From positions 21,898,954 through 21,962,953 of the forward strand of contig CP154954.1 in assembly GCA_039621445.1 (NCBI GenBank): a stretch of DNA of 64,000 nt. Reading direction: 5' to 3'. This stretch comes from Euglena gracilis. Taxonomy: Eukaryota; Euglenida; Euglenophyceae; Euglenales. Under the pieces are notes generated by a model, which was not told the DNA's origin, did no database searches, and saw only the letters and a program-made list of their open reading frames with translations. Of the stretch, positions 54,628 through 64,000 are shown piece after piece. The translations under genes were made by a program, and so were the position numbers. The first letter of the stretch is position 1, and the number at the start of each line of letters is the position of its first letter.

Positions 54628-55260
54628 AGTTTCCCGGACGATCTTGTTTTTGCCCAGCCTTCACTCCCGGGGGTCCGTGAGGGGGTACCGGCGGGGTGGG
54701 GGGTAGGCGCGATGGGCTCTGCGGAGAGGGGTAGGTTCGGGATACTCCCCTTCCCACGTAGGATTTTTTCCGGGGGAACGAAGGCCCTCCTTTTTGGGGA
54801 GTGGTTGGAGGGGGAAGTCTGGCTTGGCGTCCCTTCCGGCAGTGGGGTGGGTTTAGGAAAAGGCCTGGTTGCCCTCCCCTAGGCTTCTTGTACCCCAGCA
54901 CCAACACCTTTTTTTGCTTGTACAGCTCCTCCTGCGCCAGCAGATAACCAATCTTTTGTAATCTTTTGGGGCTCCGCCCTTGGGATTTTTGGCTTTCTTG
55001 AACTTTTGCACTTTCTTGGCTCCAGCGCCTTTCTTTGAATTCCCTTGAAAATTGATATATTTTGACCTTGGTCTTTATTCAGCAGGCACAATCTTGAATT
55101 GAACCCATAGGTAAAAGAGAGGGAGCCTGCAGTGAAAAACATCAGAACAGTTAGGGAGCGGTTTGCGCTATTTTGATGCTGAATTAGCGCAGTAGTTCGC
55201 TATACACAACAGCAGGCTGTAATAGTGGCAACGGTAGCTGCAGCGGCCGGTCCGCCAACT
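54628..55260 (-). repeat. 632-bp repeat R1, copy 2
   Basis: A direct copy of 40307-40938 with a few substitutions and one- or two-base indels. The Gag-start frame (MLVLGYKKPRGGQPGLFL) is kept but ends in TAG or TAA after RPGNW, where sequence departs from copy 1. It lies at the 5' side of G2, as copy 1 does for G1, suggesting that both elements come from one lineage that shares its 5' end. Confidence 0.8.
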
Positions 55261-55424
55261 ATTAACGGTGTCAAGGCAGATTTTAGTTCTTGCTGGATGA
55301 GCTGCCCCACCAGGGAAGCCGAGTTAACGGTCCCCAGTGCTGCAGCTCCTCCTTCCGTTTTTGGGTGTGGTGTTCCGTTCCCCCAGTGCTGGCTGCTCTG
55401 GCTGAACATACCTGTCAGGGGTTG

Positions 55425-55660
55425 TGGTGTCCCCGTCCCCGTTTGACAGGCCTGGGGTTCTGGGGTCCCGTCCCTTGGATTCCTGCGGGCTGGCCCCCCA
55501 GGGCTGGCTGTGGCTGGGCCAGGGGTTGTGGGGTCCCCATCCCCGTTAGCCAGGCTTGGGGTTCTATGGTCCCCGTCCCGTGTTGTGTTGTGGGATGGCC
55601 CCACGGGGCTGGTGGGGGCTGGTTCTGTGGTTGTTAGTTCCCCGATCCCCGTTGACCTGC
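55425..55660. repeat. Two to three copies of a ~100-bp unit
   Basis: Units built on GGGGTTGTGGxGTCCCCxTCC, TxAGGCYTGGGGTTCTxxGG and GGCTGGYxGxGGCTGG repeat imperfectly. No gene; directly upstream of the pogo-like transposase and possibly truncating its 5' end. Confidence 0.55.
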
Positions 55661-55669
55661 GGCCCTTCT

Positions 55670-57293
55670 GGGTACCCACTCACCAAAAAGACATTGAGGG
55701 ACTCCCGCAAGAAAGGGTTGGACTTCTTCGTCAAAACCAAAAGAGACACAAAAAGTATAGGTTCTGGACGACGCACCCCACTAGCGGAAGTGGAAGACAA
55801 AATCATGTCATGGATTGAGTCCCGGTGGGCAATGTGCATTCCCCCGACGACTTCGGATATTTTCACCTATGCCGAAAAGATCTTAAGCGAACTCCCTCCA
55901 GATGCACCAAAATTCAAAGTGACAAAGGAATGGTACACTCGCTTCGCCTGCCGAAGGGATTTGGTGTTGAGGAAGCCAACCATGAAGAAGTACGTCCTTT
56001 GGAGAAGCAAACCAAATTTCTTCAATTTGGGATTCAATACCAAAGATGGTTTGCCACCCCGCCCCCGATGCATTGTTTTCACTTCACCCAACTTAGGTTT
56101 GGTGAAGACGTCGTGTTTGTCAATGGAGACCAAACTCGAATTTATTATGCTGATGTGAGTGGATAAAATATTGTGGCCAGACCAGGAAAGCACACCGAAA
56201 CCGCCAACCACTTGCACAATGCAACAGACGCAAGCAAGGGTGTGACCATCATGCTGACGATCGACAACTCGGGCGGAAAACTGCCTCCATGGATCGTTTT
56301 TGCTGGAAAAGGAGAAAACCCTGGTGTCAAAATCAGACGTCAATTGCCTGCATTGGAAAAAGATGGATGGTCCCAGGTGAACCCATTTTCCCAAATTGTT
56401 TCCTTAGTATGTCATTTGCAATCAGGAGTGCATCCATTTCAATGCCGAGGCGTGGTGGAACAAAGAAATCACTCTGCGTTATACAAAATGGGTGAGGAGA
56501 CGTTACCCATCAAACCAAGATGTGGTTTTGGTGTGGGACTCTGGGCCTGGCCAAACGGATCGAGAGGTGTTGGACTGGTGCTGGGCTCACAATTTGGGCA
56601 TCACGGTGGTCCCGGGAGGGTGTACAGGCATGTGCCAACCACTGGACGTGTTGGTCATGAAGCCCTTCAAAGCGCTTTATGCGAAGCAATATAAGGTTGT
56701 TGCAATTTTAAAACCCTTTCCTGCTTTTGATTTAGGAGTGGTTGTCGCAAGTGGGCTTTGTGGACGAGGAAGGAAACATCAAAAAGGCGACACATAACGA
56801 CCTTTTGGAAAACGTGTGGCAAGCTTGGTCCAAAGTGCCTGCGGCAACGGTGGTGACGTCATTCAAATGTGCTGGATGGGTGTGATTCATCTGATTTAAG
56901 CCTTTTTTTTCCGTTCCACCACTTCCAAGGGTCTCCCTCTCAAGATGAGTCCATTTGGCAAGCAGACGTGGTGGGCGAGTTGGCCGACATGGGGTTGCAA
57001 CCTCCTCGCAAGAAGACGAAGCCAAGGCAATGGAGAACTTCTGTTGCCGAGGAGGTGGAAAACGTTGTTCTTCACCCTCTTTGCCTTATTTATTGCTTTA
57101 GGCTACATCCAGTGCTAACGCAACACAACCACAAGTGTTGGACGTGAGCGATGAAAGTGACGGAGGTGTTGAGGTTGTTGATGTGGTGGAGCCACAAATT
57201 GAGCAAGTTGAAAGCGATGACGAGGCTGCTGCGCGTGCTAATGATGCCATGCTGGCACGTGCACTGTCATTGGGACTCCACCCACATCGCTGA
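55670..57293 (+). pseudogene. Pogo-like (DDE_1) transposase with five tiny introns
   Basis: The N-terminal part (RTPLAEVEDKIMSWIESRW, FKVTKEWYTRFACRRDL, LRKPTMKK) is a CENP-B/Tc5-type DNA-binding helix-turn-helix. The catalytic domain has FVNGDQTRIYYAD (first Asp, 56128), GVTIMLTIDNSGGKLPPWIV, VVLVWDSGPGQTDRE (second Asp, 56537), and GGCTGMCQPLDVLVMKPFKA (third Asp, 56645; 35 residues on). The C-terminal tail is acidic (VLDVSDESDGGVEVVDVVEP). Candidate GT-AG introns are 56049-56096, 56377-56425, 56696-56735, 56880-56929 and 57055-57101. Breaks are a frameshift near 55.99 kb, TAA at 56164 and a one-base shift at the fourth intron. Stop at 57291. Confidence 0.8.
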
Positions 57294-57320
57294 ACACACA
57301 CACACACACACACCCACACA
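57294..57320. repeat. (CA)n microsatellite
   Basis: About ten CA dinucleotides directly after the transposase stop codon. Confidence 0.9.
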
Positions 57321-57627
57321 ATCCGGGGAAAAGATCCTGAACCGGAGGTCAGGCCCAAATAAAGAACACCGATGATGGTACACAAGGCCAAAAGATCAAG
57401 GAGGCCAAAGCCCTACCCCGGTGGCCATGCCGCTGGTGAAGCTGTGCTACCACGTCATGTAATAAAACAAATTTCCTTCCAAAAACCTCTTGCCTCGCAC
57501 CTTTGTTGACAATTGGGGTGGGGCAGGCTGTTTCACGAGGGGGGAATTTTCGGACCCCTGGAAGCATAAGGAAGAACCGCCAAAATCGGGATAATTTCAG
57601 GAGGGGGAATTTTCGGGGGGGGGAGGT
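57321..57627. other. Short intergenic stretch
   Basis: AATAAA words near 57358 and 57462 could serve as poly-A signals for the + strand transposase. GGGGGAATTTTCGG occurs twice (about 57540 and 57604). No gene. Confidence 0.4.
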
Positions 57628-58343
57628 TTACAGCCACTGCCAGTAGTCACAGTTTTGAATGGTTGTTGTCGTTTTTGTTTCCTGCTGCTGAACCCGTCCT
57701 GCCAGATTTCCGATTTCACTGCCAATGTCCTTCTGAATTCTTTCCACCACACTGCTGATTTCGCCTCTGAAGTTTTCAACTTTTCTGCTCACTGTTGCCA
57801 CAGTTTCGTCCACTTTGCTGTTCACCGTTTGGACTCCGCTGTGATTCCTGTGACCCGTTCTTCTGCAACAGCCAATCTCTGTTGGATTTCTGCAGGTGTT
57901 TTTTCGTTTTCTCGCTGTCGGTGCAGTAAACCAACCATATTTTCACCCTGGTTCTGTGCGTTTCCACCTGCTTTCTGCAGAAAACTGTGAAATTTCCTGA
58001 GTTTTTCACCCAGTGAGCCAGACATTTCCCTGATTTCTGTGTTCTGTTGTGACATTCCGTTGAAATGTTCCTGGCACAGCCTGTTCTGGTTCACTGTCAC
58101 CAGTTCCATGTTTGCTTGAGTTGTTGCCAGGACTGTCGTCAGTTCCTCGTGTCTGCCATTTGTTTCTGTCATAAGTGCTTCACCATGTCTGTTAACTGTG
58201 GTGTGCAGTTCGCTTACCCATTCTGTCGTTGTTTGCTGTAGCTGATGCAGTGATTCTGCCGTTTGCTGGTTCGTCAGTTCAGTTTTGTGTCTGAAATGTT
58301 GAAATTCCTGGGTCAGCTGTCCAGTTTTGTATGCAAAGTTCGA
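57628..58343 (-). pseudogene. Coiled-coil protein, C-terminal part
   Basis: From 58343, just after an in-frame TGA, the frame runs SNFAYKTGQLTQEFQHFRHK, ESLHQLQQTTTEWVSELHTT, MELVTVNQNRLCQEHFNGMS, EIREMSGSLGEKLRKFHSFL, ENEKTPAEIQQRLAVAEERV to 57822. The adjacent frame continues VDETVATVSRKVENFRGEIS, VVERIQKDIGSEIGNLAGRV, QQQETKTTTTIQNCDYW to 57628. Heptad-like spacing of hydrophobic residues indicates a long coiled coil. It follows the repeat protein 58344-59144 on the same strand and frame. Likely a structural (Gag-like) protein of the copy C retroelement. No enzyme motif. Confidence 0.45.
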
Positions 58344-59144
58344 TCACCAGTCCCAGTCAGTGTTCTGGTTCTGTGGTTCCGGCTGTGGAATCTCGTACGA
58401 GCTGTACGATGGTTCCTGGTACGAAGTTTCGGTTTCACCCTGGAGGCGGTCTGGTTGTTCCGGGCTCTGTCTTACCGCCACCAGTGCAAAACTCTGGGTT
58501 CCTGGTTGCTGTGCTGTTGCGGTTTGCCAGTTTTTGTTGTTCTGCGTGTCCGTTTCTGGCGGTTGGAACCAGTTTTGTGGTGCAAACACGTGTTCGTCAA
58601 AGTATGGTTCGTTGTTTTCGTCCAGTTCCGTGTAATCTGGTGCTGGACTGGTCTGTTCCGTGTTGTCCTGGTCCATCGTCACCATGGCAATGACAAGTGG
58701 GCTGTCATTGCATGTCTGTTGCACTGTAATGTCTGTGCCGTTTTGTTCAGTTTCAGTCCATAAGTTGCTGTCCAATGGATGGTACGTGGCTGCAAAGCCA
58801 TCTGCCGGCTCCACCATCCTAGCGATGGCGGTTAAGGCAGCTGGCATTTACAGTGTTTGGTTCATGGCTGGGAAACCATCCGCCCGCTCCACCACCCTAG
58901 CGATGGCGGTTAAGGCAGCTGGCACATCCAGTGTTTGGTCCAGAGCTGGGCAGCCATCCGCCGGCGCCACCATCCTAGCGACGGCAGTTGAGGCCGTAGG
59001 CATGTCAGCGTCAGTTTTTTCAGTTTGTTGTCGTTTTTCAGTTTCTTGTTCGTAGCCGCATGTTGGAGGGGAATCAAAAATGGGCAGTCTACCTCTGCTA
59101 CCGTGCTGTAACCGTGGAGCCTGTCCCTGAGTTTCCTGTTTCAC
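58344..59144 (-). pseudogene. Repeat-containing acidic protein with two in-frame stops
   Basis: The frame starts near 59144 (KQETQGQAPRLQHGSRGR) and contains three copies of a 25-residue unit (PADGFPAMNQTL plus VPAALTAIARVVE). It is interrupted by a TAA at about 58851, which replaces the Asp-Val codons of a repeat. It then continues as Gln/Glu/Pro/Tyr-rich sequence (TEQTSPAPDYTELDENNEPY, PETDTQNNKNWQTATAQQPG) to a TGA at 58344. The next frame carries on past it. The stops lie in otherwise intact frames. Disordered composition suggests a linker or structural part of a retroelement polyprotein. Confidence 0.45.
58790..59003 (-). repeat. Three 75-bp tandem units
   Basis: CCACCATCCTAGCGATGGCG (and near variants) occurs three times at 75-bp spacing; each unit encodes 25 residues on the minus strand. 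Unit boundaries keep reading frame, so the expansion occurred in a coding context. Confidence 0.85.
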
Positions 59145-59173
59145 AAGGCCGGCACCCCTTTGCGTAGGATCTT

Positions 59174-60885
59174 TTACCCTGCCCAGGGTGTTTTCAATTC
59201 CCCTCGCGGCTTTAAAAATTGCATTTTTCTTTGCTTTTGAGGGTTTTTTGGGTGAAAATCATTGAAACGAATCATTGATTTTTTGGCCAAAAAATCTGTC
59301 TCGAAATTCTTCCAATCTTCCTCAAAATACGTTGTTGAAACTCTGGACAGTTTTGGGGTAAAATTCTGCCAACGAAAAGAAAACTCAGGCCCGTGACCTG
59401 AAAATCTGTTGATTTTTGCCTCTTTTTCCACCATGTCCCAAAACGGGATACCAACAAAAATTGAAATCTGGCAACCAAAAACGTTGCCATCCCCCATCAT
59501 CCATACCCCTGCCCCCATCCCTGCGAGCAAATTTTGCACCAGGGCCATCACAGATAGAAATTTTTCATGCGTTTCAACGGGAAATTCCAACACGCTTCGC
59601 TGGGGGGCGTTCAAAAGAGGTATTGTTTGTGAGGCTTTTACTTCCAAACTTACGGAAGGAAAATCCACCATTCTGGGAGAAACAAAAAACAGAGTGAGGG
59701 TAAAAACCGTTGTGGGTTGGGTAACGGGAACGTGCAAAGTGTGGCTTTGCCAACAGGGGGTAGAGACCACCTTATGGTGCTCCTCCCCTTTGGGCAAGAC
59801 CAACACTCCACCACTGTTGCCCAAAAAGGCCGCTCCCCCTACCTCTGGGCCTAGGTTGCCCGAGTAGGGAGCGACGGGGGGGATGTTTTGAAAATTTTCG
59901 AAAACCAACCCACTCAGCTCTCGAGAGGGGATTGAGAGGGTATCGGTCTCCGCCTTCTTGGGTGGTCGAAGTTCCCTCCTACCCAAAAAGCCAAAACCCA
60001 ACCCATAGCTGGGGCTTGGGGTTGCTGTCGTTGTGCTGGGTGCTGCTGGGCCCCCCTGCACCGCCACCACAGCGGTGCGGGGGAGTGGGCCCCCGGACGC
60101 CGCAACCACAGCCACGCCGGGGTTGGGGGTCTCCCTTCCCGGGGTGTGAAAACAAAATTTGCGGCCAGTGACCTGGGCAGGGGGAAAAAACTGTCCACGT
60201 TGACCCCCTTCCGCAATAAACTGGGATTGTGTCCATTTGAAAATCCCTCCAATTGAGAAAAGCTTTGCTCAATCCCAATAACCAAAGTGGAAATTTTTAC
60301 AAATCCTTGAATTTTCAGCAAAACTGCCTGAAACGGAGTTTGATTTGAGTTTTCCAAACCCAAAACTGGTGATTCCTCGTCAAAAAGTTCTTGCCTTTTG
60401 GCGCTGTTGTCCAAAGTAAAGTTGGGCTGGAATCCCGCTGAATTCTGATCACTTTTGACCAAAGCGGTTTCCATTTTTGAATCTGGGGGATCTGCAGTTT
60501 TTTCCAACTTTGCCCAGGGAAATTGAAAACATTCTTCGCCCAGCACCTCAAACTGAATTATTTTGTGAACTCCCCTCCTTGCACGTTCTTCCCAAGGATC
60601 TTTGTTTCCCCCCTCCATCTCCATTTCCATGGGGGGGACTGAAATTTGTGTGAGGGGGACAATTCTTGTTTCTCCTCCACCAGCCAAAAAGGCTGATCCG
60701 TGCCCACTCCCAGCCTGGGGCAAAAGGGAAAAATTTACCGTACGGAGGATTCCACCCATCTCCGACAAGATTGGCTGAAAAAATATGAAAACCACAGCAA
60801 AAATCTGTGGCACCAGGGAAAGTTGTCCCGTACGGAGGATATCACCCATCCCCGACCGTTTTGGCTGAAAATCTGCCAAATGCAC
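59174..60885 (-). pseudogene. Gag-like protein of retroelement copy C
   Basis: Two long frames: 60885-59914 (323 codons, with FEVLGEECFQFPWAKLEKTA, GFQPNFTLDNSAKRQELFDE, NQTPFQAVLLKIQGFVKIST) and 60115-59174 (313 codons, with VVAASGGPLPRTAVVAVQGG, LSGLVFENFQNIPPVAPYSG, VVSTPCWQSHTLHVPVTQPT, HEKFLSVMALVQNLLAGMGA, WDMVEKEAKINRFSGHG). They overlap in a GC-rich stretch near 60.05 kb, where one frameshift separates them. The same protein is encoded, more damaged, at 19.9-21.5 kb. No catalytic motif is seen. Conservation of protein between diverged copies supports former function. Confidence 0.55.
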
Positions 60886-61486
60886 AGGAAATTTCTGTGA
60901 CGGGGAAAGTGAAAATTCACTTTTTTACTTGAAAACTGAAAGATCCTTGGGTGAGACAACGCCTGGGTTTTTTTATGGGGGAAAATACGTGCCACTTTGT
61001 AAATGGGACCCTGCCCCCCACAATAAATATTGCTGAAAATGGATGCCGTTGGCAAAAACTGTGGGGAAACTTAAGAAAATTCCAGAAAATTATGGGTCCT
61101 CATTGTAATTCGTGCTGAAATTGGCCATGTTGATTGTGAAAAATCTTCTCGGGTCTGAAAATCCTGTGGTAACCCATGAAAATCTGCTGGGAATTCACTT
61201 TTCTGAAAAGTCTGTGGTGATGCGACAAGTAAATTTGGCAAGAAAGATCTTTCTGAAAAATAAGCAGATGAAAAGATAGAAAATTGTGGCACTGAATTTC
61301 TCCCACTTGACACTTCTAAATGCCTACCATTCTTCAGGTTCTTTAGAAGCCTTAGGGCTGTGGGTGGGGGTTGTATGCTGGGACACCATGGTCGTGTGTT
61401 GTACGTGTCCGCCTGCTGATGTCCAGCAGCTTCAATACCGCGCGCCGGGGGGCCATTGCAGGTCCCCCCTCCACCAGATGCAGCTG
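60886..61486. other. Leader region of copy C
   Basis: Inverse counterpart of 19298-19905. Contains short palindromic GATTTTC/GAAAATC words. No gene is supported. Confidence 0.45.
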
Positions 61487-61777
61487 TCAATGCTGTGCTT
61501 GTTTCTTCAGCTTCAATCTTTTTGGTCTTTCTTCTTTGTCTTTCTTCTGCTTCAGCTGCCTGGCGGGCCTCGCTGTGGCCGGAGGATCCGGGTAGGACCT
61601 CCATGAAACCCCTTCCTTGGTTCGCTGTTTTTGCGGATCCTTCGGCCTCGGCTTTTTTTGAGGCGGGCGCCGGGCTTCGAAGCCAAAATCTTCAATGTTT
61701 TTCTTTTTGTCTTTGGGCTTTTTCCCTTGAACATTAAAATCCAGTTTTTCTTCAAATTCTTGTTTTTGCATGCACAA
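61487..61777 (-). CDS. Basic leader frame of copy C
   Basis: A 96-codon frame starting MCMQKQEFEEKLDFN and continuing as a Lys/Arg-rich protein (GKKPKDKKKNIEDFGFEARR, QKKPRPKDPQKQRTKEG, KQKKDKEERPKRLKLKKQ). It matches copy A 19034-19297 and copy B. Here the ATG is in frame with the basic part, so this copy gives the best view of the start. Probable N-terminus of a Gag-like nucleic-acid-binding protein. Confidence 0.45.
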   Translation of the reverse strand: MCMQKQEFEEKLDFNVQGKKPKDKKKNIEDFGFEARRPPQKKPRPKDPQKQRTKEGVSWRSYPDPPATARPARQLKQKKDKEERPKRLKLKKQAQH

Positions 61778-61789
61778 TCAATTGATTTT

Positions 61790-62114
61790 TTTTGTAGTAT
61801 TGTTCCAGTGCATTGGGTGGGATAGAAGAACCCTGTGTGTGGTATGGTTTGGAATTGGTGGGTTCGAGTGGGGACTTTCTTAGGTTAATTAGGGAAAATG
61901 GGCAAATCCTACTGTGGAAAATTGGTCGGCCGGTCTTGAAAATTTCAAAAAATCGGCCCAGCAAGGTCAAAAATTGAGTTCAGGCTTTCAAGCCGAACCA
62001 TAATAATCATTTCCCTAGGTTAAAATCGACTGAAAACCTAAAAGTGGTATTTCAGTGATTTTCGGCCCCACTCAGGCAAATGTTTGCCAATTTTTGGGTT
62101 AGGACCACTTTACA
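61790..62114 (-). repeat. LTR-like terminal repeat, copy C
   Basis: Reverse complement of the repeat at 18676-18995, more diverged than copy B. It begins (minus strand) TGTAAAGTGGTCCTAACCCA and ends near AATGCACTGG. It lies immediately left of the + strand element at 62.2 kb, so the two elements are head to head. Confidence 0.6.
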
Positions 62115-62214
62115 GCCGACCCCCCCCGGGGGGGAGGGGTCCGGGTCAAGACCATTCGGGCTCCGCACGGCGAGATGGTGAGGTCCTGCTTTCCTTGCCG
62201 GCTGTTCCGTTCTG

Positions 62215-63560
62215 GTGTGTTTGTGCGTGTGCGGGGGGGTGCTTCTTACTGCTTTTTGTTGCTGGAGTTGGCTGATTCCTATTTCTGCCCTCAAGGAGAA
62301 AGAGTTTTACTTTTACGAGTTCAAGTGGAATTATTTTACGAGGAGTACTACTTTCCCAAAGACCATCACTTTGACCAACTGGTGGACCGAACTTTTTCGG
62401 AACTTCAACTTCCTGACGGAAGAATTCAACTCCTCGAGTTCAACTGGAATTATTCCCAGAAGTATTGCAATTGCCACAACAGAGATCAATGAATTTCAAA
62501 GAAACTCTGAATTTCAAGAAGAACTTCAAAGAACTTCCAAGAAGTCAGCTGAAGCTGGGGAAGGTGGAGACACAGCAGCTGCTGCAGAAGCTGGAGGGGC
62601 GGCAGCAACACACCTGTCCGTTGCCATCGCAACCCCCCACCGCATCAGAGATTTCAAAATCCCCCTCTCAACATGAGAATGGCCATGGAACATGGACAAC
62701 TGTGGTCAGGAGGACAAGAAGGCAGAAGGGGAATACCATCACAGGTCCAACAGACTCCCCCCCTTTTTCTATGTCCCCCTCCTTCCAGGGGACAAAGCGA
62801 GGGCTACGGCAGATTTTCAACAAATATCAGAAATCCAAAGGATTCAAGTCATCATGGCTATGGCAGCCAGCATCCAAAAGGACCTGGGGTCCAGAATCAA
62901 GGCTATGGAAGCCATCATTCAAGAGGGCAGTGGACCCATGGGCAAGGCTGTGGCAGCCAGTGCCCCAGACTGGAAAGATCCCACTGGGGAAGGGTATGTC
63001 CAACTTACCCCACAGCTCTCTCAAACATAAACCCCTCAGGAGCTGCCCATCCAAGCAAGCAGTCCCCCCTTCAGGGGAAGGCCAATGGAGGCCATTATAT
63101 GCAAGAGGCCAATGGAGGCCAGGGGAAGCATCAAAATATCAAGGCCAATGGAGGTCATTTCAATCAAAATCAGGTTGCCATTGGAGGCCAGTGCATTCCA
63201 GATCACATCAGCCCTTGGGGGGGGCGGCCCAAGATTGGCTACACCAGGGCCCCCCAAGAAGGTAATCAGCCCACACCCCCCAGCTATATATGTACCTCCC
63301 CATTGCAGACACAGACCTTCCCCCATCTTTCAAATTCAGGGGGAAAGCCTGTCTTTGAGCAGCCCTATGGCAGGGCCAGAGGTGACCCCAGTGATGGGGC
63401 TGCCAGGGAGGACCCCAGTGATGGGGCCAGGGGGAAGGACCCCAGTGATGGGGCCTGTGGAATCCCCAGACACATTACACCCAGGGGTGCCCCCCTACAG
63501 AGCCCTGCAGGCCAGCATTCCCCATTGGTTCAAGGCAGGAGCCAGCACAGAGGTATATAA
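62215..63560 (+). pseudogene. Gag-like region of a DIRS-type element, frame unclear
   Basis: All three + frames have long open stretches. Candidate coding pieces are FDQLVDRTFSELQLPDGRIQ (frame ending 62492), NFKELPRSQLKLGKVETQQL and TWTTVVRRTRRQKG (frame ending 63265), ATADFQQISEIQRIQVIMAM and KDLGSRIKAMEAIIQEG (frame ending 63030), and a Gly/His/Gln repeat frame to 63560 with ANGGH and DPSDGA repeats. Repeats of GGCCAATGGAGG at 63080-63190 and CCCCAGTGATGGGG at 63390-63450 keep several frames open. It precedes RT as a Gag would. I cannot decide which frames are real. Confidence 0.35.
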
Positions 63561-64000
63561 CTTTCTAAGGGAAGGGGTCAGGGCAGATATTCTCCTCCCC
63601 CCTCAGATGTCCTTAAAAGTTCCCTTCAAAACTCCCCAAGAAATAATGACTGCCCAGAAAATTCTGAGGGAATACGAATGTGCAGCGGCAACCAGCCAAA
63701 TCACCCCAGAGGAGGCAAAACATTTTGTCCCTTATTTTATCATTCCCAAAGAGGAAGGGGGAAAGACAAAGGAAAGACTAATTTCAGATTGTCGACAGTT
63801 AAATCTCCATTTCACCCCCCAGAAGTTCAGATTGGAACACATGGGAAACATCTTCCCATATCTCAGAAAAGGTTGGTTCTGTGGAAAAATAGATCTGAAA
63901 GACGATTATTTCTACTTAAAGCTGCACAGCAGACTGGAAAAACATGTTTGCATGCAGGTGGGGGGGGGGAGAAACGTGGCAATTTCAATCTGCATGCTTT
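63031..64000 (+). CDS. DIRS-like reverse transcriptase, N-terminal part
   Basis: The frame is open from 63031 to the window end (it follows a TAA at 63028). From about 63510 the sequence is RT: IPHWFKAGASTEVYNFLREG, HFVPYFIIPKEEGGKTKERL, ISDCRQLNLHFTPQKFRLEH, GNIFPYLRKGWFCGKIDLKD, DYFYLKLHSRLEKHVCMQ. The F-x-L/M-E-H...(I)FPYLRKG-W...KIDLKDxYF-x-L blocks, with the first catalytic Asp in IDLKD, are typical of DIRS/Ngaro-type elements and distinct from G1 and G2. The YxDD box, RNase H and tyrosine recombinase lie beyond the window. A G run near the end may shift the frame. Confidence 0.7.

Larger units (their letters stand above)
43876..55260 (-). mobile_element. Ty3/gypsy chromovirus G2 with a DNA methyltransferase
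   Basis: On the minus strand: leader repeat R1 (55260-54628), Gag (54.2-51.57), RNA-binding-like region (50.95-50.15), then one long frame with methyltransferase, protease and RT (50.08-47.45), RNase H (47.56-46.86), integrase (46.75-44.93), chromodomain (44.9-44.58) and an extra frame with a membrane segment (44.56-43.88). A DDE-transposase fragment interrupts Gag at 50.96-51.45. Decay is light: two TAG stops, frameshifts near 47.5, 46.87, 45.4 and 44.9 kb. GC content is much higher than G1. No LTR pair was confirmed; sequence below 43.88 is satellite. Confidence 0.85.

Noticed and set aside
40307-55260. Repeat R1 as the LTR pair of G2
   Set aside because: The G1 Gag frame crosses the repeat edge and the satellite lies between G2 and copy 1, so a simple LTR reading is not supported, though not excluded.

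Overview
The window comes from a large, repeat-rich nuclear genome of a eukaryote, most likely a microbial alga or other protist. The evidence is GT-AG introns, chromodomain Ty3/gypsy retrotransposons, a tyrosine-recombinase (DIRS-like) reverse transcriptase, a pogo-like transposase, MITE-like elements, a 2.8 kb CAG array, and G or C homopolymer runs that recur across the window. I cannot place the species. No prokaryotic operon, CRISPR array, rRNA or convincing tRNA was seen.

Layout. 1-2.8 kb is a CAG/TCG trinucleotide array, followed by G/C homopolymer DNA. 4-14.5 kb on the + strand holds small GC-rich exons inside long introns. Two neighbouring exon pairs join in matching phase, so at least one host gene is present, probably a membrane protein by its hydrophobic exons. 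Its introns contain G/C-run elements carrying a GGCGC-GAA-GCGCC hairpin. At 15.1 kb lies a 276 bp foldback element with a perfect 8 bp target duplication. 18.7-24.3 kb carries a decayed gag-like retroelement (copy A). Its inverted homologue (copy C) is at 59.2-62.1 kb and a short fragment (copy B) is at 24.9-25.4 kb. Two inverted, about 450 bp MITE-like elements lie at 23.2 and 26.6 kb. A decayed DIRS-type RT/RNase H lies on the minus strand at 25.4-26.5 kb. 27.0-31.3 kb holds minus-strand reading frames of unknown function.

The centre is two minus-strand Ty3/gypsy elements, G1 (about 33.5-40.9 kb, heavily decayed) and G2 (about 43.9-55.3 kb, better preserved). Both have the order gag, RNA-binding-like domain, C5-cytosine DNA methyltransferase, aspartic protease, reverse transcriptase, RNase H, DD35E integrase, chromodomain. 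In G2 one open frame runs from the methyltransferase through the protease into the RT. G2 also has a small extra reading frame with a C-terminal membrane segment after the chromodomain. G1 carries an internal inversion through RNase H and an insertion in RT. A 632 bp direct repeat lies at the 5' side of both elements. A 2.2 kb GC satellite sits between them.

55.7-57.3 kb is a pogo-like transposase with five candidate introns of 40-50 nt. 57.6-59.1 kb encodes a decayed repeat and coiled-coil protein on the minus strand. 62.2-64.0 kb is the start of a + strand DIRS-like element whose RT runs off the window end.
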